Below, in pieces: positions 1 through 6,710 of a stretch of 12,019 nucleotides of DNA (its first letter is position 1; the number at the start of each line of letters is the position of its first letter). Position numbers and translations under genes: made by a program. The notes beneath the pieces are model-generated. The model saw only the letters and a program-made list of their open reading frames with translations. It was not told the DNA's origin and searched no databases. The stretch spans positions 1 to 12,019 of the forward strand of contig JAFZRB010000338.1 of the NCBI GenBank assembly GCA_017620115.1, given 5' to 3'. This DNA is from Clostridia bacterium (lineage in GTDB: Bacteria > Bacillota > Clostridia > Christensenellales > Aristaeellaceae).

Positions 1-990
1 CTCGGGCGTGAAGGGATTGAGCTTGTTCAGATACAGGATGTAGCCGCCGTCGTCGGACTCGATGACCTCGAGGCCCTCGAAGCCGGGCACTTCGATGGTG
101 GCGCCGGGCTCCGCGGTGAACTCGCCGTTGGCCATGGCCACGCCCACATAAGCGGTGACATAGCCCAGCTCGATGGGATTCCACAGGAAGGTGGCGTCAG
201 CGACGCCGGCCTTGATGTACTCAGCCATGTCGTGAGCCAGCGTCAGGCCGGTCATCTTGATCTGGCCAACCTTGCCCTCGTCCATGATGCACTTGGCGAC
301 TGCGGGGCCGCCGTTGGTGGTGGGCACGATCAGACCTTTCAGATCCGGATACTTGTCGATCAGGCTCTTGGTCACGTCGTAGCTCTTGGTGTAGTCGTCG
401 TCGCCGTAGACAACGCCGAGATACTCGATCTTGGCATAAGCGTCGTTGTTCTTCAGCTCTTCCTCGATGAAGGAAATCCACAGGTTCTGGTTGGGAGCGG
501 TCGCGCCGGCGGAAACGATGGCCAGCTGGCCTTCATAGTCCATGGATTTGGCGATGCTCTCAAGCTGCTGAACGCCGATAGCCTTGGCGCTGGCGGGCTC
601 GATGTCCAGGTCGCGGCCGTCCGCGTCGACCTTGGCGTCCCAGGAAAGCACGACGATGCCCTGCTCGCGCGCCTCGTTGCAGACGTCCACGAGACCGGCG
701 GCGTCGTTGGCCGAGATGCACAGCACATCAACGCCCATGTCGATGTAGTTGCGGATGATGCGCTCCTGACCGTCGTTGGAGCTGTCTTCCGGACCGTCGT
801 GCATGAACTCGAAGCCGAGTTCTTCGGCGGCCTTGGCGAAGCCGCTCACGCCAGCCTGGAAGTAGGCGTTGCCGCTCTGCTTGTAGACGATGCCGATGCT
901 CAGGCCGGCGCCGGCCTGATCCGCCGACGCGACGGCAAACAGGGACAGGGTCAGCATCAGCGCGAGTACGAGTGCGAGGATCTTTTTCAT
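1..990 (-). CDS. Sugar ABC transporter substrate-binding protein, RhaS/LsrB-like (C-terminus cut by window edge)
   Basis: This is an exported binding protein of the periplasmic-binding-protein type I, CUT2 class, which captures a sugar outside the membrane for the permeases encoded just upstream. The frame is open for 330 codons from the ATG at 990 to the window edge, so only the last few residues should be missing. Residues 1-23 form a signal peptide (MKK, a hydrophobic core, then ASA before the mature part). There is no lipobox cysteine, so how it stays at a Gram-positive surface is unclear. RhaS/LsrB-like stretches are VVLSWDAK (113-120), NQNLW (167-171), VYGDDDYTKSY (194-204), LKGLIVPTT (217-225) and LWNPIELGY (269-277). 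Compared with my recollection of LsrB, the Asp-Gln pair that binds AI-2 reads Asn-Gln and Pro-Asp-Ala reads Pro-Thr-Thr, which favours a RhaS-like ligand. The ribosome site AAGGAGGAAG (995-1004) is strong. The family call is confident and the ligand is inferred. Confidence 0.9.
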   Translation of the reverse strand, partial: MKKILALVLALMLTLSLFAVASADQAGAGLSIGIVYKQSGNAYFQAGVSGFAKAAEELGFEFMHDGPEDSSNDGQERIIRNYIDMGVDVLCISANDAAGLVDVCNEAREQGIVVLSWDAKVDADGRDLDIEPASAKAIGVQQLESIAKSMDYEGQLAIVSAGATAPNQNLWISFIEEELKNNDAYAKIEYLGVVYGDDDYTKSYDVTKSLIDKYPDLKGLIVPTTNGGPAVAKCIMDEGKVGQIKMTGLTLAHDMAEYIKAGVADATFLWNPIELGYVTAYVGVAMANGEFTAEPGATIEVPGFEGLEVIESDDGGYILYLNKLNPFTPE

Positions 991-1020
991 GGGTTCTTCC
1001 TCCTTAATATATTTGTTTCA

Positions 1021-1040
1021 CCGGCTGAACGCCGGAAAAA
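1021..1040 (-). other. Intercistronic stem-loop ahead of the binding-protein gene
   Basis: The 57-nt spacer between the last permease gene and the binding-protein gene holds a perfect CCGGC/GCCGG stem with a five-base loop (1021-1035). A run of T precedes it on the transcribed strand and can partly pair with the A-rich bases that follow. The U-run is on the 5' side, so this is not an intrinsic terminator for the operon. It sits just before the strong ribosome site of the binding-protein gene. A 5' protective or processing hairpin for that cistron is the likeliest role; this is inference. Confidence 0.5.
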
Positions 1041-1047
1041 CACGGTT

Positions 1048-2136
1048 TCAGCTCAGCTTTGCCTCCGCGTGCTGGCGCATGACGCGGCGGTAATTGGAGA
1101 TGTCCTCGAGAATGTTCGGCAGCACCGCGCTGATGATCAGCACAAGGCCCACGGCCAGATTGACTGTGCTGTCCGGCAGCCCGAATACCGTGCCAAGGCC
1201 CTTCTTCATGACGCCGAAGATCACCACGGAGAGGATGACCCCGATCACGTTGCCCTTGCCGCCGCCGGTTGAGAAACCGCCGAGGACGGCTACGGCAATG
1301 GCGTACATCTCATAGCCGGTCATGGCGTCAGCGCGTACCGACGCCGAAACGCTGCCCACATAGAACATGCTCGACAGCGCCGCCGTAATGCCGCACAAAA
1401 CGAACATGCTCAGTTCAAAGCTGTCCACCCGGATTCCCGAATAGCGGGCGGCCACACGATTGGTGCCGATGGCGAACAGCCTGCGTCCGCCCACGGTCAG
1501 ATGCAGGAACACGAAGAACAGCGCCGCCAGCAGCAGGAACCAGATCAGCATCGTCGGAATGGATAATTCGCCTATGTTGATGCTGCCGTTGTACAGCCGT
1601 TTCAGCGTTTCCCAGGCCTTGTCGTCCTTGTACTGCAGCGTGTCGCCGCCCAGCAGCAGATAGCAGAACCCCCTGTAGAACAGCTGGGTGCCCAGCGTGA
1701 TGATCATCGGGAACAGCTCCCGGAAATGGGTGACCAGAAACCCGTTGAAGAATCCGCAGACCGCGCCGGTCAGTATGCACAGGAAGACGGAAATCACCAG
1801 CGCCAGTCCGGGCGCCATGACCGAGGACAGAGGCCCGTAGCACTTGCCCATGACCGACGCCGACAACGCCGCGATCGCGCCCACGGAAATGTCGATGTCG
1901 CCCATGCCGAGCAACAGCGCCATGCCCAGCGCCATGAAGCTGTACAGAAGGTACGGCCCCATGCCGTTGAGCATCTTGGTGAAGTTGAATACATCCGTCA
2001 CCTTTCGGCCGGCGGCGGCGCGGGCTGCCTGCGTCGCGGCGTCCTTCGCATCAAAAATGAACCAGAGCGCCACGAGCAGAACAACAAGCATGGTCTCCCA
2101 TCGGAGAAGGCGGGATGCCACCTTTTTTATCTTCAT
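1048..2136 (-). CDS. Sugar ABC transporter permease, CUT2 family, second subunit (RhaQ/LsrD-like)
   Basis: This 362-residue inner-membrane protein should form one half of the translocation channel of a CUT2 sugar importer (BPD_transp_2 family). It is strongly hydrophobic, with about eight to ten membrane segments. Family hallmarks are GMGDIDISVGAIAAL (77-91), the cytoplasmic loop GGRRLFAIGTNRVAARYSGI (216-235) and AVAVLGGFSTGGGKGNVIGV (281-300). A polar stretch at about 30-55, rich in Ala, Lys and Asp, extends the first external loop. The ATG at 2136 lies one base after the stop codon of the preceding permease, with AGGGGAGG inside the end of that gene, so translation is probably coupled. The two permeases differ clearly in sequence, which suggests a heterodimer as in Lsr and rhamnose transporters. 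The family is certain and the sugar is not. Confidence 0.93.
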   Translation of the reverse strand: MKIKKVASRLLRWETMLVVLLVALWFIFDAKDAATQAARAAAGRKVTDVFNFTKMLNGMGPYLLYSFMALGMALLLGMGDIDISVGAIAALSASVMGKCYGPLSSVMAPGLALVISVFLCILTGAVCGFFNGFLVTHFRELFPMIITLGTQLFYRGFCYLLLGGDTLQYKDDKAWETLKRLYNGSINIGELSIPTMLIWFLLLAALFFVFLHLTVGGRRLFAIGTNRVAARYSGIRVDSFELSMFVLCGITAALSSMFYVGSVSASVRADAMTGYEMYAIAVAVLGGFSTGGGKGNVIGVILSVVIFGVMKKGLGTVFGLPDSTVNLAVGLVLIISAVLPNILEDISNYRRVMRQHAEAKLS

Positions 2137-2137
2137 A

Positions 2138-3169
2138 TCAGATATTCCTCCCCTTGAGATTGCGCTTGTTGGCCGCGCGCTGCATCATCACATTCAACAG
2201 GATGGCCAGGAGAATCAGTATGCCCTTGAAGAATTCTTTCATCATCGTCGCATTCATGAACAGCTGAGGAATCGCGCTGTCTATCGTGGCGATCAGAAGC
2301 GCGCCGATAATGACGCCGGTGATCTTGCCATAACCGCCCATAACCGACACGCCGCCCAGCACGCAGGCCGCGATGACGTACATCTCCTGCCCGTTGGCCG
2401 CGCCTTTTTCGATGGCGTTGTAGTAGCCAAGGCGCATGATGCCGGCCATGCCAGCAAGCGCGCCGCAGAGCACGTGGGCCAAAACTTTGATCCACTTGAC
2501 CTTGACGCCGCGCATCTCGGCGGCCTCCTCATTCGAACCGGTGGCGTAAATCGAGCGGCCCACCGGCGTATACTTGAGGAACAGGCCCATCAGAAGCACC
2601 ACGGCGGCGGCGATATACACGATGACCGGTATGCCCAGATACTCGTGAAGGATGAATTCAGAGAAGTAGTCTGTCAGGTCGATGCGGGCGATCTTGTTCA
2701 TACCAAGGATAAAGTCCATGGGAATCAGCGCCCTGGCCAGATATGTCATGCCCAGCGTTACGATGATGGGCAGCACGCGCCCGAAGGACATCACCGTGCC
2801 GTTGAAGAAGCCGATCAGCGCGCCGATGGCTATGCCGATGGCGAACATCCCGATCATTGAGCTGATTTTCCCATCGCGCATCAGCATGCCGGCAATCGCC
2901 GCGGCCAGCTCCAGCACCGCCGCCACGGATATATCGATCGAGCCGACCAGCAGCACGCACAGCATGCCCGAGGCCATGACCAGATTCATCGAGCAATTCT
3001 TGAGGATATTCATGTAATTGCTGGCGAAATAGCCGGGCACGGCGATTGAAACGCCCGCGAGCAGCGCCACCAGGACAGCCATCAGCGGGATCTCCCTGTG
3101 CTCGATGACGAACGACAGGAGACTGAATCCGCCCGGTTTCTTAGCAGAAAGCGTCTTTTCGTTTTTCAC
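2138..3169 (-). CDS. Sugar ABC transporter permease, CUT2 family, first subunit (RhaP/LsrC-like)
   Basis: This 343-residue polytopic membrane protein is the partner permease of the CUT2 importer. It carries VGSIDISVAAVLELAAA (75-91), the cytoplasmic motif TPVGRSIYATGSNEEAAEMR (201-220) and VLGGVSVMGGYGKITGVIIG (270-289), all typical of the RbsC/LsrC/RhaP group. The N-terminus is a short basic segment (to about residue 15) before the first helix. The start codon is GTG at 3169. It lies two bases after the ATPase stop codon and follows an AGGAAAGGA ribosome site that sits within the last codons of the ATPase gene. The next in-frame ATG (Met30) would remove part of the first helix, so GTG is preferred. 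The C-terminus is basic (KRNLKGRNI) and cytoplasmic. Close packing with both neighbours indicates one operon and fixed subunit stoichiometry. Confidence 0.93.
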   Translation of the reverse strand: MKNEKTLSAKKPGGFSLLSFVIEHREIPLMAVLVALLAGVSIAVPGYFASNYMNILKNCSMNLVMASGMLCVLLVGSIDISVAAVLELAAAIAGMLMRDGKISSMIGMFAIGIAIGALIGFFNGTVMSFGRVLPIIVTLGMTYLARALIPMDFILGMNKIARIDLTDYFSEFILHEYLGIPVIVYIAAAVVLLMGLFLKYTPVGRSIYATGSNEEAAEMRGVKVKWIKVLAHVLCGALAGMAGIMRLGYYNAIEKGAANGQEMYVIAACVLGGVSVMGGYGKITGVIIGALLIATIDSAIPQLFMNATMMKEFFKGILILLAILLNVMMQRAANKRNLKGRNI

Positions 3170-3171
3170 AG

Positions 3172-4686
3172 TCAGGCAGTCCTTTCCTGAGGCATGGCCG
3201 CCTCAAGTATTTGCTGCTGGGTAAGATTGGCGACATCGGTGAATTCCTTCGTGATGTGGCCCTCGCCCATCACGTAGATCCGATCGGACATGTTCATGAC
3301 CTCCGGCATTTCGCTGGAAATCATGAGGATCGCCACGCCTTGAGCGGCCAGCTCGGCCATCAGTTCATAGATGGCCGCCTTGCTGCCGATGTCCACGCCC
3401 TTGGTCGGCTCGTCGAGGATGATGATCCGGCTGGAGGCGGCCAGCTGCTTCGCGATGACCACCTTCTGCTGGTTGCCGCCGGACAGCGTGCCAGCGGCGG
3501 TTTCGACATCCGGCGCTTTGATCGCCAGCTGGCTTTTCTCCCGTTCGGACACCGCCCGCTCAGCCTTCGCGGAGAGGAACAGTCCTTTTTTGGAGATTCT
3601 GTCGATGATGGGCAGCGTGATGTTGTGGTTGATGGACCAGGGCAGCAGCAGGCCCTGCTTCTGCCGGTCTTCCGGCAGCAGGCCGATCCCGCCGGCCATG
3701 GCGTCCCTGGGATCGGCGAAGCGCTGCGGCTTGCCGCCCACGATCACGCGGCCGCTGTCATAGCGCGTAACGCCGCAGATCGCTTCGACGACCTCGGTGC
3801 GTCCCGCGCCGACCAGCCCCGTCAGACCCACGATCTCGCCCGCGCGCAGCGTAAACGACACATCGCGGAAAAATCCGGTCCGAGTGAGGTTCTCCACACG
3901 GAGCACTTCCTCGCCGGCGTTGCACACGCGCTGGGGATAATAATGCTCGATCTGGTGGCCCACCATATAATGCACCAGATCGTTCTCGCTGACCTCGTCG
4001 ATGTTCCAGGTGCCGATATAGTGCGCGTCGCGGAACACAGTTACGCGATCCGCAAGTCCAAAAATGTCTTCAAAACGATGGGAAATGAGGATGATGGCCA
4101 CGCCCTTGTCGCGGAGTGTGCGGGCGATGCCGTAAAGCTCCTCGCTCTCCTTCTTGCTGAGGGCGGCGGTTGGTTCATCCATGATGAGAATACGGGCGTT
4201 CTGGCTGAGCGCCTTGGCAATCTCAACCATCTGCTGCTGAGCCACGCTGAGCGCGCCGACGGAGGCATTGGGCGAGAAATTCGCGCCGATGCTGTCGAGC
4301 AGTTTCTGAGCCGCGCGGCGGGCTTTGACCCAGGAAACAAAAGGCCCTGTTTTGAATTCATGGCCAATGAAGATATTCTCTGCCACGGATAAATCGGGAT
4401 AAGAGGCTGGGTGCTGGTAAATCGCGGCGATACCATGCTGTATGGCGACGTTCGGATTGGACATGACCAGCCGCTTGCCGTCGAGGATGATCTCTCCGCC
4501 GTCGGGCTGATGAACTCCGGTCAGCACCTTGATGAACGTGGATTTCCCCGCGCCGTTCTCGCCTGCGATGGCGTGAATTTCACCGGGACGGAGGTCGAAA
4601 TCCACACCATCCAAAGCTTTGACGCCAGGAAAAATCTTGGTGATGTGCTTCATCTCAAGCAGCGCGGAACGCGGCGCCTGCTCCAT
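3172..4686 (-). CDS. Sugar ABC transporter ATP-binding protein with two nucleotide-binding domains (RbsA/LsrA/RhaT-like)
   Basis: This cytoplasmic ATPase powers the CUT2 importer and has two fused nucleotide-binding domains. Counting from an ATG at 4692 (506 residues), domain 1 has Walker A GENGAGKS (44-51), the signature variant LSVAQQQMVEIAKAL (148-162), Walker B ILIMDEPTA (168-176) and the His loop SHR (204-206). Domain 2 has the degenerate Walker A GLVGAGRTE (292-300), LSGGNQQK (403-410), Walker B IIILDEPTKGVD (423-434) and a Ser in place of the His (MISSE). A weakened second site is normal for RbsA-type proteins. IYQHPASYPDLSVAENI (91-107) resembles the LsrA/RhaT/xylose group. I place the start at the ATG at 4686 (504 residues), because GGAGGG (4693-4698) touches the 4692 ATG directly but lies six bases from the 4686 ATG. 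It is the first gene of the operon, behind its own promoter. Confidence 0.95.
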   Translation of the reverse strand: MEQAPRSALLEMKHITKIFPGVKALDGVDFDLRPGEIHAIAGENGAGKSTFIKVLTGVHQPDGGEIILDGKRLVMSNPNVAIQHGIAAIYQHPASYPDLSVAENIFIGHEFKTGPFVSWVKARRAAQKLLDSIGANFSPNASVGALSVAQQQMVEIAKALSQNARILIMDEPTAALSKKESEELYGIARTLRDKGVAIILISHRFEDIFGLADRVTVFRDAHYIGTWNIDEVSENDLVHYMVGHQIEHYYPQRVCNAGEEVLRVENLTRTGFFRDVSFTLRAGEIVGLTGLVGAGRTEVVEAICGVTRYDSGRVIVGGKPQRFADPRDAMAGGIGLLPEDRQKQGLLLPWSINHNITLPIIDRISKKGLFLSAKAERAVSEREKSQLAIKAPDVETAAGTLSGGNQQKVVIAKQLAASSRIIILDEPTKGVDIGSKAAIYELMAELAAQGVAILMISSEMPEVMNMSDRIYVMGEGHITKEFTDVANLTQQQILEAAMPQERTA

Positions 4687-4692
4687 AAGCAT

Positions 4693-4698
4693 CCCTCC
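4693..4698 (-). promoter_or_regulatory. Ribosome binding site that decides the ATPase start
   Basis: GGAGGG on the minus strand directly abuts one in-frame ATG (4692) and is six bases from the next (4686). Normal Shine-Dalgarno spacing selects 4686 and removes two residues from the longer reading. Confidence 0.7.
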
Positions 4699-4717
4699 GA
4701 TTGTATATTTCTGTTTT

Positions 4718-4747
4718 ATTTTACCCTACACTAATGTTCAATGTCAA
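4718..4747 (-). promoter_or_regulatory. Promoter of the CUT2 sugar-transport operon
   Basis: On the minus strand a perfect TTGACA (-35, 4742-4747) is followed after 18 bases by TAAAAT (-10, 4718-4723). It sits in an AT-rich stretch that contrasts with the GC-rich genes around it. Transcription would begin near 4711, giving a leader of about 25 nt that ends in GGAGGG. The spacer contains ACATTAGTGT (4728-4737), an imperfect palindrome with 8 of 10 symmetric positions, which could be a small repressor site; that part is weak. Confidence 0.75.
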
Positions 4748-4808
4748 TATTTCTTTTTGTTTTTTATCAGGCCATTTTCCCAGACGCACAAATCTCAGTT
4801 ACATCAGT

Positions 4809-4824
4809 GTCCGCTCCGGCGGAC
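4809..4824 (-). terminator. Possible weak terminator or 3' hairpin after the CUT1 operon
   Basis: GTCCGC/GCGGAC forms a perfect 6-bp stem with a four-base loop, about 40 nt after the stop codon of the MalG-like gene. Neighbouring GC-rich segments offer alternative pairings. No T-run follows on the minus strand, so a canonical intrinsic terminator is not seen; it may only protect the 3' end, and readthrough into the next operon remains possible. Confidence 0.35.
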
Positions 4825-4861
4825 TGGCCGCGAGGCGGTCCGGCTGTTGGCAGCGTATTTC

Positions 4862-5695
4862 CTACTCCTTCACCGCGCCGGCGATCAAACCTGCCGCGAC
4901 ATATTTCTGAGCGAAGGCAAACATGATCACCGTGGGCACCACGGCGATCACCGCGCCCGCGGAGAGCTCGCCCCAACGGATGTCATTCTTCTGAACCATA
5001 TAGTTCAAAGCCACGGGAATGGTGTAGTTGATCTGCCGGTTCATATACATGATGGGGCTGAACAAATCGTTCCACGCCTGCACAAAGCAGAATATGAACG
5101 TGGCGGAGAAGCCGGACAGGATCAACGGGAACACGATGCGGATCAGGGCATGAATCCGGTTGCAGCCGTCGATCATGGCCGATTCCTCCAACGCCCTGGG
5201 AACACGCATCAGATAGCCGCGGATGGTAATAGTGGAGTATGGAATCAGCCATGTGGCGTTGAGGATCATCAGCGACGGCAGCTTGTCGATCATGCCCACC
5301 CGCGACAGCATCTGATACAGCGGCGCCAGGCCGATGAAAGAAGGCAGCATCTGGGTGATCAGATAGAAGTAGATGACAATCTGCTTGCCCCTGAATTTGA
5401 ACCGGGCCAGAACGTAGCCGCCGCAAAGGGATACGATAGAAGCCGCGCTGGCCGCCACAAGGGAAACGAGGATCGAATTGATTATGTAACGGCCGAAGTC
5501 CAGCGCCTGGAAAAGATCCCGGTAATTCTGCAGCGAGAATTTGCGCGGGAAGAAGCTGATGGGGACGGAGAATATTTCCTTCGTCTCCTTCAGCGAGGTA
5601 ATGATGATCCAATAGAAGGGGAAAATGATCACCACGGCGAATCCCGCCAGGATGACAACTTTGACGATCCTGTAGACCAGGGAAGGCTTTTTCAT
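4862..5695 (-). CDS. Carbohydrate ABC transporter permease, MalG-like (CUT1)
   Basis: This 277-residue inner-membrane protein is the second channel subunit of a CUT1 importer (BPD_transp_1 family). It has six expected membrane segments, beginning at about residues 10-33. The EAA loop that contacts the ATPase lies at about 170-190 (EESAMIDGCNRIHALIRIVF). The C-terminus FAQKYVAAGLIAGAVKE is the standard MalG-family ending. Length is typical for the family. The ATG at 5695 overlaps the stop codon of the MalF-like gene by one base (TGATG) and has AGGAAGG within the end of that gene, so translation should be coupled and the subunits made in equal amounts. It is the last gene of the operon; the next gene downstream has its own promoter. 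No cognate ATPase is encoded nearby, so a shared MsmX/MsmK-type ATPase is presumed. The substrate is not evident from this protein. Confidence 0.94.
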   Translation of the reverse strand: MKKPSLVYRIVKVVILAGFAVVIIFPFYWIIITSLKETKEIFSVPISFFPRKFSLQNYRDLFQALDFGRYIINSILVSLVAASAASIVSLCGGYVLARFKFRGKQIVIYFYLITQMLPSFIGLAPLYQMLSRVGMIDKLPSLMILNATWLIPYSTITIRGYLMRVPRALEESAMIDGCNRIHALIRIVFPLILSGFSATFIFCFVQAWNDLFSPIMYMNRQINYTIPVALNYMVQKNDIRWGELSAGAVIAVVPTVIMFAFAQKYVAAGLIAGAVKE

Positions 5696-6615
5696 CAGAA
5701 ATCACCTTCCTCTTCGACACGGGACAGCTTGAGATAAGCCGTCGACCAGATCAGCAGAAGAATGATGATGATCAACCCGACCGCGCTGGCCTTTCCGATG
5801 TTGGACTGGAAGATAATCAGATTGAGCATGTATGAGGTCATAATCTCCGTGGTGCCGCCCGGGCCGCCGCGGGTCAGGGAGTAGATCAGATCCGCGAAAT
5901 TGAAGATCCATATGGAGCGCAGAAGCGTTGAAAGGATGAGGACGGGGTAAATGTACGGCACTGTGATCTTGAAGAACTGATACACCTTCCCCGCGCCGTC
6001 CACTTCGCTGGCCTCATACAGCTCGGTGGGCACGCCCTGCAGCGCCGCCTGGATGGTGATGGTGAAAAAAGCGATGCCGTACCACACATTGGTCGCGATC
6101 GCCGAGGGAAACGCCGTATCCAGATTTGACAAAAACCCAATGGGATTGGCCGGATTCACAAGGCCCAGCGCGATCAGCAGCGCATTGAGCGGGCCATAGG
6201 CGGCGTTATAGATCCAGCGCCACAGTATGCCGATGAGAAAACCCGACACAGCCCACGGAAAGAATATGACGCCCTGGTAGATGCCGCGGCCGCGAAAGGT
6301 GTTTTTAAGGAACAGCGCGAGCATAAAGCCGATTGTGAACTGCAAAACCAGCGAGATAAAAACCCATTTGATCGTGTTGGGTATGGTCTGCAGAAACTCC
6401 TTTTCCGTGAAGAGCGTCTCGAAGTTTTTAAGGCCAATCCACTTCGTCCGGCTCAGATTGAGCAGCGAATAGCGCTTGAAGGCATAGGGTATGCCGCTCA
6501 GAAACGGGTAATAACAAAATATGGCTACGAGCAGGATGCCCGGCGCCAGCATCAGGACGATGAAAAGCCGATCCCGTTTTGTGTTTCTGGCCAGGTTTTT
6601 TCTATTGCTGCGCAC
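5695..6615 (-). CDS. Carbohydrate ABC transporter permease, MalF-like (CUT1)
   Basis: This protein of about 306 residues is the first channel subunit of the CUT1 importer and pairs with the MalG-like protein. Numbering from a possible upstream TTG, a basic N-terminus precedes the first helix (about 20-40). The EAA loop is at about 203-222 (EASEVDGAGKVYQFFKITVP), and RGGPGGTTEIMTSYMLN (251-267) is the usual motif before the final helix. The start needs care. A TTG at 6621 would give 308 residues, but the ribosome site GAGGGAG (6624-6630) lies only two bases from it. The GTG at 6615 lies eight bases away and is preferred. No in-frame ATG fits. The gene ends by overlapping the next ATG by one base. 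The GTG start and the hairpin upstream may both lower its expression relative to the binding protein. Confidence 0.93.
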   Translation of the reverse strand: MRSNRKNLARNTKRDRLFIVLMLAPGILLVAIFCYYPFLSGIPYAFKRYSLLNLSRTKWIGLKNFETLFTEKEFLQTIPNTIKWVFISLVLQFTIGFMLALFLKNTFRGRGIYQGVIFFPWAVSGFLIGILWRWIYNAAYGPLNALLIALGLVNPANPIGFLSNLDTAFPSAIATNVWYGIAFFTITIQAALQGVPTELYEASEVDGAGKVYQFFKITVPYIYPVLILSTLLRSIWIFNFADLIYSLTRGGPGGTTEIMTSYMLNLIIFQSNIGKASAVGLIIIILLLIWSTAYLKLSRVEEEGDF

Positions 6616-6623
6616 GATCAAAT

Positions 6624-6630
6624 CTCCCTC
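6624..6630 (-). promoter_or_regulatory. Ribosome binding site supporting a GTG start
   Basis: GAGGGAG on the minus strand is 8 bases from GTG (6615) and only 2 from TTG (6621). The spacing makes the GTG the likelier initiator of the MalF-like permease. Confidence 0.65.
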
Positions 6631-6645
6631 TGCAGTAATGAGACA

Positions 6646-6684
6646 GGGTAACGACTCTCCCGCCGCGCGGGAAAGCCGTTACCC
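6646..6684 (-). other. Long intercistronic stem-loop between binding-protein and permease genes
   Basis: The 5' and 3' arms pair over 18 consecutive positions around a 3-base loop. The outer part is GGGTAACG/CGTTACCC and the inner part TCCCGC/GCGGGA, joined by four pairs of which two are G-U. No T-run follows on the minus strand, so it is not a canonical terminator. It lies 27 nt past the binding-protein stop codon and ends 15 nt before the permease ribosome site. By analogy with the malE-malF intergenic element it probably shields the binding-protein mRNA from 3' exonucleases and lowers downstream expression; the structure is seen, the role inferred. Confidence 0.75.
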
Positions 6685-6710
6685 ATATCAAAGCCTATCA
6701 GAAAATGGTA

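Noticed and set aside
1021..1040. Intrinsic terminator between the CUT2 permease and binding-protein genes
   Set aside because: The T-run is on the upstream side of the stem for minus-strand transcription, so it cannot act as the release tract.
232..1272. Long plus-strand open frame opposite the CUT2 binding-protein and permease genes
   Set aside because: It is antisense to clearly homologous minus-strand genes, spans their boundary, and has a His/Asp/Gly/Arg-rich composition typical of the reverse complement of GC-rich coding DNA.
3211..4392. Plus-strand 393-codon open frame
   Set aside because: It lies wholly within the minus-strand ABC ATPase gene, which has all catalytic motifs. No ribosome site or family resemblance is visible.
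6646..6684. Intrinsic terminator ending the binding-protein transcript
   Set aside because: The stem is strong, but no T-tract follows on the minus strand and the downstream permeases have no visible promoter of their own.
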